This document shows positions 56,857 through 64,000 of a DNA stretch of 64,000 bases, piece after piece. The notes beneath the pieces are model-generated. The model saw only the letters and a list, made by a program, of their open reading frames with translations. It was not told the origin of the DNA and did no database searches. Every line of letters begins with the position of its first letter. Position 1 is the stretch's first letter. Source of the stretch: Apilactobacillus sp. Lineage in GTDB: Bacteria; Bacillota; Bacilli; Lactobacillales; Lactobacillaceae. The DNA is taken from positions 1-64,000 of the forward strand of contig NZ_JAMBKT010000002.1 of NCBI RefSeq assembly GCF_025290035.1. The letters run 5' to 3'. The translations under genes and the position numbers were made by a program.

Positions 56857-57795
56857 TTATTTCTTGTTTCCTGAGTTTTCTTTAATTAAGTTATTTAAGT
56901 TGTCATCAAAGACTTTAGTTGCGTCATATCCCATCTTTTTAGCACGATAGTTCATGGCAGCAGCTTCAATGATGATGGCTAGGTTACGACCTGTTTTAAC
57001 AGGGATGCTAACTCTTTGAACGTCAACATCAAAGATTCTTCTAGTTTCGTCACCATTACCTAATCTGTCATATGGAGCATCATCAGACCAATTTTCCAAA
57101 TGAACGATTAAATCAACTTTGGTTTGTGAACGAACGGCACCAGCACCAAATAAGTTCATCACATCGATAATTCCGATTCCTCTAATTTCCAATAAGTGAC
57201 GCAAAATTGTTGGTGCTTGTCCAATCAATGTTTGTTCATCTTGTTGGTAAACTTCTACTCGGTCATCAGCAATTAGTCGATGTCCACGTTTTACAAGTTC
57301 TAGGGCTGTTTCACTCTTACCAATACCAGAGTCTCCAGTCATTAAGACCCCTAATCCATAAACGTCAATTAAAACTCCATGGATAGATTTTCTTTCAGCT
57401 AGTTTACCTTCTAAGAAGTTAGTCATGTTACTCAAAACTCTTGAAGTAGTAAGCTTTGAACCTAATACTGGAATGTGTTGATTCTTGGCAGCTCTGATTA
57501 ATTCATCAGGTGGATCTAATTGGGTTGAAACCACAAAGGCAGGTGTTTCTGGTAAACACATTTTTTTCATGACCTCAAACAGCTCATTACTATCCATACC
57601 CTTTGCATATGAAGTTTCAGTAATTCCCAATAATTGAATTCTCTTTGCAGGATAGTAATTAAAGTATCCTGTTAATTCCAAACCAGGACGAGAAATATCA
57701 CTAGTGGTAATTGGACGATCTAGGTATTCTTCACCATAAAAAATATCTAGATGGGTATTCTCGACTAGGTCTGCAACCGTTACACTATAAGCCAT
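56857..57795 (-). CDS. hprK: HPr kinase/phosphorylase
   Basis: 312 residues. Walker A GDSGIGKS (154-161), ADDRVEVYQ, and the C-terminal family signature EIRGIGIIDVMNLFGAGAV. It phosphorylates HPr at Ser46 when glycolytic intermediates are high, which lets CcpA repress catabolic genes such as the cre-linked transporter in this window. First of hprK-lgt-gpsA-galU. Confidence 0.97.
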   Translation of the reverse strand: MAYSVTVADLVENTHLDIFYGEEYLDRPITTSDISRPGLELTGYFNYYPAKRIQLLGITETSYAKGMDSNELFEVMKKMCLPETPAFVVSTQLDPPDELIRAAKNQHIPVLGSKLTTSRVLSNMTNFLEGKLAERKSIHGVLIDVYGLGVLMTGDSGIGKSETALELVKRGHRLIADDRVEVYQQDEQTLIGQAPTILRHLLEIRGIGIIDVMNLFGAGAVRSQTKVDLIVHLENWSDDAPYDRLGNGDETRRIFDVDVQRVSIPVKTGRNLAIIIEAAAMNYRAKKMGYDATKVFDDNLNNLIKENSGNKK

Positions 57796-57857
57796 GATTT
57801 TACCTCCAGTTCTGATAAGTTAATTTTATCATGTTATTAGATGCATTTCATAATTAA

Positions 57858-58193
57858 TTAGTAGTCTGACAAAATAATATTACAAATCGACATAATCAAT
57901 GCAGCGATTATTGCCATTCCAAATGATGCAAAATGGAAATTACTTCCAACTACAGCAGATGTTATTTCCAACATAATTCCATTTAAAACAATACTAAATA
58001 GTCCTAATGTAATAATGTTAATTGGCAATGATAATATAAATAGCACTGGTTTTACTAGCGCATTTAATACCGCTAATACCACTGCAGCAATTAATGCGGT
58101 GGTGATACTTGCTACATAGAAACTACCTTGAAAGAAACCAGCAATTGCCATAAATAATAATGTATTAATTAAGATTCTTCCTAATATTCTCAT
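57858..58193 (-). CDS. YvlD/phage-holin-4 type small membrane protein
   Basis: 111 residues, four hydrophobic helices, with ALNALVKPVLFILSLPINIITLG, the conserved block of the YvlD (Mycobacteriophage holin 4-like) family (quoted as starting ALNALVKP). It starts 9 nt after pspC and has AGGAGG before its ATG. YvlC-YvlD pairs are envelope-stress genes in Bacillus. Pore function is unproven. Confidence 0.85.
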   Translation of the reverse strand: MRILGRILINTLLFMAIAGFFQGSFYVASITTALIAAVVLAVLNALVKPVLFILSLPINIITLGLFSIVLNGIMLEITSAVVGSNFHFASFGMAIIAALIMSICNIILSDY

Positions 58194-58202
58194 TGCATCC
58201 TC

Positions 58203-58451
58203 CTATTTATGATCGTATTCATCCACGTCTGTTAAATTACGACGACCACTGTTTTGATCATTGTCTTTACTTGGAATGAAAACTAAACAAACAACGTAAG
58301 CCAATAATCCGAAGATTAAATGACCAGGCCAAATTGAAAGAATTACGAAAAGAATTCTAATAATTTGTGCATTGATGTTGAAGTATTCAGCAATTCCACC
58401 TAATGTTCCTGTTAATAATTTGTTGGTTTGTGAACGATAAATTTTATTCAT
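58203..58451 (-). CDS. PspC-domain protein
   Basis: 82 residues. The PspC domain has KLLTGTLGGIAEYFNINAQ (about 11-29) and IIRILFVILSIWPG, followed by one long membrane segment and a charged tail. PspC proteins take part in envelope stress responses. It forms a two-gene unit with the YvlD-like gene and has palindromic DNA upstream (58494-58517). Confidence 0.88.
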   Translation of the reverse strand: MNKIYRSQTNKLLTGTLGGIAEYFNINAQIIRILFVILSIWPGHLIFGLLAYVVCLVFIPSKDNDQNSGRRNLTDVDEYDHK

Positions 58452-58493
58452 CTTAAATTCCCCTTCGTTACTATAATTGGCATTTTAGCGAAA

Positions 58494-58517
58494 GTTCATT
58501 AAATGAACCTTAAGGTT
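58494..58517. promoter_or_regulatory. Overlapping palindromes upstream of pspC
   Basis: GTTCATT-A-AATGAAC (58494-58508) and AACCTTAAGGTT (58506-58517) overlap by a few bases at the end of the MinJ-like gene, about 43-66 bp before pspC. A minus-strand TATAGT lies near 58472. Likely operator for the pspC unit; the regulator is unknown. Confidence 0.45.
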
Positions 58518-59670
58518 ATTTTTCCTTAATCAAAACGACCCCTAATTCATTTGGTGAGTCGCTATAAATTGCACTTTCCATAATTTTGATTCTGTCTTCC
58601 CTATTCAATACTTTCAAACGACAGAATGTTGGTGATGTTAATATTGCTTTATAAAATTCATCTTCTGAATTAATTTTGATATTGTTAACTTCAACGATTA
58701 AATCACCAATTTGCACACCCATCTTTTCTGCGGGAGTATCAGGACGAATTGAAATAACTCTTAGTCCGTTTACTGCATCAGAGAACCAGGTATCTTGTTT
58801 GCTATCACTTCTTTTAATCATTAAAACAGTAATAATGTATAAAACAATTAATCCAGCGATAGAGTATAATGCGATGTTTTCCACATTTTTAAAGTAATAT
58901 GTCACTCCTGATAAAATAACACCTACTACTACTAACCAACCGATTTTTTTAGCCATAATTTTGAAAAAGGCTTTTGGCAATGACTTGAAGATGGTGATTC
59001 TCATTCCCAACATCATTGGTAAAATCAGTAAGCTAAATTTATGATCTCCGTAGCCGAATACTGGCCACCAATGCATCACTTGTTGAATTTGGTCTCCCGG
59101 AATTAATACTAATAATGGAAGAACTGTAAATTCTTTAGTCAAATATCCAGCAACTTTGTTACCTCTTTGGTTCTTAAAAATTTGTGGATTCGCATAGTTA
59201 CCTAGCACAAAGCGGCTGTATAAAGCCATTAATAAAATCACGATTGTTAATAAAAGCAACACGTTGCCGAAGTCTGTTGATTGAATATTAATCCCGAAAG
59301 TATCAACTCCGTTAAAGAACTTAACTTGATAAATCAACCAGGTAATTGCGGTTGCAATTCCAAAGGTAATCAAGTTCAAAAATTGTCCTGGAATTAAAAT
59401 TAAATTGACGATTAATAGTAATTGGTATACTACGATCCAAGTAACTGGTAGGTATACTCCTAAGATGATTGAAATCGCACTTCCGACAATTCCTAATAAT
59501 ATAAAACTAAGCCAAAAATGTTTAATTTCATAGTTATTGGCATAAATTGATGTGTTAAAGTCGCGTCTTTGTTTTGTTAAACGTTTTCTATAGATAATAT
59601 AGTTTCTTAAGATTCCCAACCATAAAACTGGTTGAATTAGAATCAATAAAACTGTCAGTATTTCGCTCAT
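58516..59670 (-). CDS. Polytopic membrane protein with C-terminal PDZ domain (MinJ-like)
   Basis: 384 residues. About eight hydrophobic helices (to residue 290) are followed by a PDZ domain (about 298-365) with GLRVISIRPDTPAEKMGVQI. In Bacillus, MinJ (YvjD) has this layout and lies near prfB/secA; it links DivIVA to MinCD in division-site choice. The same neighbourhood supports a related role here, but sequence identity cannot be judged by eye. AGGGGAA precedes the ATG, 14 nt after prfB. Confidence 0.75.
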   Translation of the reverse strand: MSEILTVLLILIQPVLWLGILRNYIIYRKRLTKQRRDFNTSIYANNYEIKHFWLSFILLGIVGSAISIILGVYLPVTWIVVYQLLLIVNLILIPGQFLNLITFGIATAITWLIYQVKFFNGVDTFGINIQSTDFGNVLLLLTIVILLMALYSRFVLGNYANPQIFKNQRGNKVAGYLTKEFTVLPLLVLIPGDQIQQVMHWWPVFGYGDHKFSLLILPMMLGMRITIFKSLPKAFFKIMAKKIGWLVVVGVILSGVTYYFKNVENIALYSIAGLIVLYIITVLMIKRSDSKQDTWFSDAVNGLRVISIRPDTPAEKMGVQIGDLIVEVNNIKINSEDEFYKAILTSPTFCRLKVLNREDRIKIMESAIYSDSPNELGVVLIKEK

Positions 59671-59684
59671 GTATATTCCCCTGT

Positions 59685-60801
59685 CTAATTTGGATTGTTT
59701 TTACTCAACTTCCATTGTAAAAAGGCATTAATAAATGGATTTAAATCCCCGTCCATTACATCTTGTGCTTTAGCTGTTTCATAATTAGTACGATGATCTT
59801 TTACCATTGAATATGGGTGGAATACGTATGATCTAATTTGAGATCCCCAACCAATTTCTTTTTGTTCACCTTCTAATTGAGCCTTTTGTTGTTCTTTCTT
59901 TTCTTCTTCTAGTTCATATAATTTTGACTTCAACATGTTCATAGCTGTTTCTCTATTTTGCAATTGTGAACGTTGTGCCTGACTGGCAACGACAATCCCA
60001 GTTGGTTCATGCGTGATACGCACAGCTGAAGAAGTCTTATTAACGTGTTGTCCACCAGCACCACTGGCTCTATAAACATCAACTCTTAAATCAGATGGAT
60101 TAATTTCAACGTCTACAGAGTCGTCTAATTCTGGCATTACATCAACTGAAGCGAAAGAAGTATGTCTTCTTCCGGCAGAATCAAAAGGAGAAATTCTAAC
60201 TAAACGATGCACACCTTTTTCAGATTTTAAATATCCATAAGCATTTTCGCCGCTTACTAAAATCGTGGCGGTATCAATTCCGGCAACTTCACCAGCTTGA
60301 TAGTTTAGGGTTTCTAACTTGAAACCATTTTGGTCAGCCCATCTGGTATACATTCTAAATAACATCATGCCCCAGTCATGAGATTCTGTCCCACCCGCTC
60401 CAGGGTGAATTTCCAAAATCGCATTATTGGCATCATATTTACCATTTAAAAGCATCCCTAAACGATACTTTTCTAAATGAGCTTTAGTATCTACTAACGA
60501 AGATTCAAATTCATCAATTAATGATGGATCTGGTTCTTCTTCAATCATTTCTAAAGTTAACTCTAATTCCTCAACTTCAGAATTTAATGCATTAAAATTA
60601 TCATATTTTTTCTTTAATCGATTCGTTTCATTAATCAATGTTTGAGATTCGTCCGGATTATCCCAAAAACCTGGTTCGGCCATCTTAGATTCATTTATCT
60701 CAATACTAGCTTGTAGCGAATCTAGGTCAAAGAGACCCCCTAAAGCCTTGGATGGCTTTTTGAATTGAGCTTATTTCATTTCTAGCATCTGCTATTTCCA
60801 T
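59685..60801 (-). CDS. prfB: Peptide chain release factor 2, with programmed +1 frameshift
   Basis: 371 residues when the frameshift is included. Frame 0 starts at the ATG at 60801 (GGAGCATAAGA before it) and gives 24 codons up to TGA at 60727-60729. Slipping +1 at CTT continues into GAC CTA GAT and joins the main frame. The stop-recognition tripeptide is SPF (ISPFDSAG) and the catalytic loop GAGGQHVNK. RF2 ends translation at TGA and TAA. Low RF2 makes the ribosome pause at the TGA and shift, so the protein controls its own level. Confidence 0.97.
60726..60741 (-). other. prfB: prfB programmed frameshift site
   Basis: On the minus strand AGG GGG TCT CTT TGA C: an internal ribosome-site-like AGGGGG, three bases, the slippery CTT and an in-frame TGA followed by C. 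This is the conserved RF2 autoregulation signal. Confidence 0.97.
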
Positions 60802-60815
60802 TCTTATGCTCCTTA

Positions 60816-60857
60816 CTAAAAAAACGAAGAGAACTAATGTCCATCTTCGCTTTTTTA
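60816..60857 (-). terminator. Hairpin after secA
   Basis: CGAAGA pairs with TCTTCG across a 13-nt loop with flanking A/T runs. It lies between secA and prfB, so prfB may depend on read-through. Confidence 0.6.
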
Positions 60858-63221
60858 TTATCTTTCGATATTTTGTCTGATTTCAGCTTTCATGAACAAT
60901 CTAGTGGTATCGTAATCAATATCTGAGATCATTTCTTCAAACATTTGATAACCTTCACGTTGATATTCAACTAGTGGATTTAATTGACCGTATCCTCTTA
61001 AACCAATTGATTGTCTCAATTGATCCATTTCATCAATATGGTCAGTCCAATGAGAGTCAACAACTCTTAATACAACAACCTTTTCAAATTCAAGCATTTG
61101 TTGTGGGTCGTATAATTGATCTCTCTTTTCAATGTATACTTGTTCAGATAGGTTGATTAAGTAATCTTTGATTTCTTGAGCAGACTTACCTTCTAAATCT
61201 GACTTAGAAATTGCATCTGGATTTACCAATGCACTAACAGCGAAATCTAAAATTGTATCTAAATCCCAGTCTTTTTGATCACCTTGGGTGTGTAAGTTAA
61301 CAATTCTATTGATTGTTCTCTTAATCATTGGCTTAACAACCCAATCTAGTGATGTGTCTTCAGTAATAACTTTGTTTCTTTCATCATAGATAACATTACG
61401 TTGTTGTCTCATAACATCATCATATTGTAGAACTTGTTTTCTAGAATCGTAGTTGTTACCTTCAACACGTTTTTGAGCTGATTCAACTTGTTTTGTAATT
61501 AAGCGACTCTTAATTACGGCTGATTCACCATCAACCTTCATTCTGTCTAAGAATCCTTTAATCTTATCAGAACCGAAACGACGCATTAAGTCATCTTCTA
61601 GTGATAAGTAGAATTGTGATAGACCTGGGTCACCTTGACGTCCAGAACGTCCACGTAATTGGTTATCAATACGTCTAGATTCATGTCTTTCAGTACCAAT
61701 AACAGCTAGACCGCCTAATTCAACGACGCCCGGTCCTAATTTAATATCAGTACCACGTCCGGCCATATTAGTGGCGATCGTAACGGCACCCTTTTGACCA
61801 GCATTAGCAACAATTTCAGCTTCTTTAGCATGATTCTTAGCGTTCAATACTTCGTGGTGAATTCCAGCATCATTTAGACGTTGTGAAATGTATTCTGAAG
61901 TTTCAACGGCAACTGTACCAATTAGAATTGGTTGACCTTTTTCATGTAACTTCTTAATTTCATCTACTACTGCATCAAATTTTGATTGTAGTGTTGGGTA
62001 TAGTAAGTCAGGTTCATCAACTCTGGCTACCGGTCTGTTAGTTGGAATTGAGATAACATCCATGTTATAGATTTCTCTAAATTCATCAATTTCAGTCTTA
62101 GCAGTACCAGTCATACCAGCTAACTTACTGTACATTCTGAATAAGTTTTGGTAAGTAATGTTGGCCATTGTCTTACTTTCTTCTTGAATGGTTACTCCTT
62201 CTTTAGCTTCAATAGCTTGGTGTAAACCATCAGAGAAACGACGACCGTCCATGATACGACCTGTAAATGAATCAACGATTAATACTTCATCATCAGATAC
62301 AACGTAATCCTTATCTTTAAGCATGATGTAGTTGGCACGTAGTGCTTCGTCTAAATGGTGAGTTAAAGCAGTGTTGTCAGTATCGTATAAGTTCTTTAGG
62401 TTAAAGTACTTTTCAGCTTTTTCAATACCTTGATCATTTAAAGCAACAGTCTTTGATTCCAAATCAATCTTGAAATCATCGTCTTCTTTAAGAGTCTTAG
62501 CGAATTGATCAGCTTGCATGTATAGTTCTGATGAACCTTTTGATTGACCAGAAATAATCAATGGTGTTCTAGCTTCATCAATTAAAATAGAATCTACTTC
62601 ATCGACGATAGCAAAGTTCAATGGTCTTTGAACCATATCTTCTTTGTAAACAACCATGTTATCACGTAAGTAATCAAAACCAATTTCACTATTAGTTGAG
62701 TAAGTGATATCAGCATTGTATGCTTCTCGTTTTTCTTCAGGGCTCTTGTCTGTTAAGTTGACGCCTACAGAAAGTCCCATCCAGTTGTATAATTCTCCCA
62801 TTTGTTCAGCATCACGTTGTGATAAATATTCGTTAACAGTGATAACGTGAACACCTTTACCTGAAATAGCATTTAAGTAAACAGGCATTGTGGCAGTAAG
62901 TGTTTTACCTTCACCGGTTTTCATTTCTGAAATGTTACCTTCATGTAAAACAATTCCACCCATAATTTGTACATGGAATGGTGTTAAACCAAGAACACGA
63001 CTTGCCCCTTCACGTACAGCAGCAAATGCTTCTGGTAATAAGTCATCAAGAGTTTCACCATCTTGGTAACGTTGTTGAAATTCAGTGGTCTTAGCTTTTA
63101 GTTCGTCGTCGCTTAGTTTCTTAAAATCATCTGCGTATGATTCAACTTTGTCAGCAAGTTTGCTAAGTCTTTTGACTTCTCTTTTATCGCTTTCGACCCA
63201 TTTTTTTAAAATGTTAGCCAT
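60858..63221 (-). CDS. secA: Preprotein translocase ATPase SecA
   Basis: 787 residues. Walker [15 protein letters not shown] (about 98-111), DEAD-like [18 protein letters not shown], and helicase motif [22 protein letters not shown]. The chain stops after [14 protein letters not shown] without the C-terminal zinc-binding SPKCxC segment, which is common in lactobacilli. It powers protein export through SecYEG. GGAAAATTG precedes the ATG. Confidence 0.98.
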   Translation of the reverse strand: MANILKKWVESDKREVKRLSKLADKVESYADDFKKLSDDELKAKTTEFQQRYQDGETLDDLLPEAFAAVREGASRVLGLTPFHVQIMGGIVLHEGNISEMKTGEGKTLTATMPVYLNAISGKGVHVITVNEYLSQRDAEQMGELYNWMGLSVGVNLTDKSPEEKREAYNADITYSTNSEIGFDYLRDNMVVYKEDMVQRPLNFAIVDEVDSILIDEARTPLIISGQSKGSSELYMQADQFAKTLKEDDDFKIDLESKTVALNDQGIEKAEKYFNLKNLYDTDNTALTHHLDEALRANYIMLKDKDYVVSDDEVLIVDSFTGRIMDGRRFSDGLHQAIEAKEGVTIQEESKTMANITYQNLFRMYSKLAGMTGTAKTEIDEFREIYNMDVISIPTNRPVARVDEPDLLYPTLQSKFDAVVDEIKKLHEKGQPILIGTVAVETSEYISQRLNDAGIHHEVLNAKNHAKEAEIVANAGQKGAVTIATNMAGRGTDIKLGPGVVELGGLAVIGTERHESRRIDNQLRGRSGRQGDPGLSQFYLSLEDDLMRRFGSDKIKGFLDRMKVDGESAVIKSRLITKQVESAQKRVEGNNYDSRKQVLQYDDVMRQQRNVIYDERNKVITEDTSLDWVVKPMIKRTINRIVNLHTQGDQKDWDLDTILDFAVSALVNPDAISKSDLEGKSAQEIKDYLINLSEQVYIEKRDQLYDPQQMLEFEKVVVLRVVDSHWTDHIDEMDQLRQSIGLRGYGQLNPLVEYQREGYQMFEEMISDIDYDTTRLFMKAEIRQNIER

Positions 63222-63371
63222 TAATCAATTTTCCTTCCATGAATTAGTTTTTAAAGTTTTATTCGTCTTAATAAATATATTCTATCTTATTTTAACATTT
63301 AATTATCATTTTTAAAATTAGATTGGTGAATTCTTTATATTTTTTCTTACTATTTAATGAAATTTTATCCA

Positions 63372-64000
63372 TTATCGACATAAAGTAAGACCCTGCACAC
63401 TCTTGACTCCATTTTTTTGGAGTACTTGAGCAGCATGATGCATAGTGGTTCCAGTCGTATAAATGTCATCGATGATTATTATTTCCTTATCTTTAATTAC
63501 ATCTTTCATATTATCATTAATTTCGAATACTTGCGATGCCTTAAGCCTTTGTTTTCGATTTAATGATGATTGTCTTGTTTTACTTTCTTGATTAATGATC
63601 AATGCTTCAACAATTTTTGTTTCTGCCAATAAACCGATCACCTGGTTAAAGCCCCGTTCAGTCAAGGTTTCTTCACTAACTGGAATGGGGACAATTATCT
63701 TTTTAGTATCAATATGACTGCAAAATTCATCTGTAAACGATTTGCGTAAATTATAGTCACCGCAAAATTTATATCGATGCATATATTCTTTCATTGCATC
63801 ATTGTATTTATATACCGCACGATTAATTAATTTATTACCAACATTTTGCCACTTAACGCAATCATCACAAATTCCAGCCACTTCCATTTCCCTGCCACAT
63901 TGCTGACAAATTATTTCCTGGTTTATTCTTTCAAATTGGGTTTCACATTTATCACAAAGCGGTTTATATTTTATCGGCTTTAGACTCAATAAAAACGAAA
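63372..64000 (-). CDS. comFC: ComFC-like phosphoribosyltransferase-fold protein (5' end outside window)
   Basis: The frame is open to the window edge, so the start is missing; a TTG at 63989 is not a convincing start because family members begin earlier. Zinc-binding pairs CDKC, CQQCG and CDDC are followed by a PRPP-type motif IIIIDDIYTTGTTMHHAA. PVSEETLTERGFNQ is also typical. ComFC helps DNA uptake in competent cells with ComFA, likely just upstream outside the window. hpf usually follows between comFC and secA, but the 150 nt to secA hold no gene. Confidence 0.9.
   Translation of the reverse strand, partial: SFLLSLKPIKYKPLCDKCETQFERINQEIICQQCGREMEVAGICDDCVKWQNVGNKLINRAVYKYNDAMKEYMHRYKFCGDYNLRKSFTDEFCSHIDTKKIIVPIPVSEETLTERGFNQVIGLLAETKIVEALIINQESKTRQSSLNRKQRLKASQVFEINDNMKDVIKDKEIIIIDDIYTTGTTMHHAAQVLQKNGVKSVQGLTLCR

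Overview
The window is AT-rich chromosomal DNA of a low-GC Gram-positive bacterium of the family Lactobacillaceae. The evidence is the gene content and order: uvrB-uvrA-glmR-whiA beside clpP, a gap/pgk/tpiA/eno block followed by secG-rnr-smpB, cdaA-cdaR-glmM-glmS, hprK-lgt-gpsA-galU-trxB, and secA-prfB. AGGAGG-type ribosome sites, frequent TTG starts, a T-box before asnS and a CtsR box before clpP agree. A small-genome, possibly fructophilic or insect/plant-associated lineage (Apilactobacillus or Fructilactobacillus type) would fit, but that is a guess from missing genes. I see no prophage, insertion sequence, CRISPR array or defence island.

Layout. 1-1,745: two divergent tRNA genes (Gln-CTG, Glu-CTC), a protein resembling an inactive C39-like peptidase, and ssrA (tmRNA). 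1,743-4,992: secreted CAP-domain protein, secreted GH25 lysozyme, membrane protein. 5,073-6,436: quinone-oxidoreductase-like gene with a tautomerase. 6,446-8,265: a 17-bp perfect inverted repeat, an asparagine T-box and asnS. 8,284-18,760: accessory metabolism and transport (flavin reductase, DUF308 protein, GRP sugar transporter with a cre-like site, CorA, MFS exporter, glucose dehydrogenase, SLC13-type permease, Kup, aminotransferase). 18,854-22,783: small proteins, a candidate small RNA, TagH, a GH73 wall hydrolase and a 40-residue basic peptide. 22,876-28,154: glmS, glmM, cdaR, cdaA (amino sugar synthesis and c-di-AMP). 28,311-35,732: DUF1361 protein, Na+/H+ antiporter, murB, an exonuclease, then ung-pta-tsaE-GNAT and smpB. 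35,754-44,960: rnr, secG, a ClC exchanger, and eno, tpiA, pgk and gap, each with its own gap and regulatory signals. 45,210-64,000: tRNA-Arg(CCG), clpP, then a long minus-strand run from comFC (cut by the window edge) through secA, prfB (programmed frameshift), a MinJ-like protein, pspC, hprK, lgt, gpsA, galU, trxB, uvrB, uvrA and glmR to whiA.

How the genes work together. Three linked themes stand out. (1) Ribosome rescue and RNA decay: ssrA, smpB and rnr are all here. (2) Envelope building and turnover: glmS/glmM/murB, glmR, cdaA/cdaR, tagH, lgt, galU, the two hydrolases and the CAP protein. (3) Lower glycolysis with carbon control (hprK, a cre-like site).

The window is mostly conserved housekeeping DNA and I did not find a convincing undescribed multi-gene system. 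The most interesting items are small: all three tRNAs have C34 anticodons; a promoter-plus-terminator unit without an ORF predicts a small RNA at about 19,266-19,387; a 17-bp palindrome sits before the asnS T-box; a TTAAGA-N5-TTAAGA box occurs upstream of two unlinked envelope genes; and rapZ, cggR and hpf are absent from their usual positions. The MFS gene may use a non-canonical ATT start.
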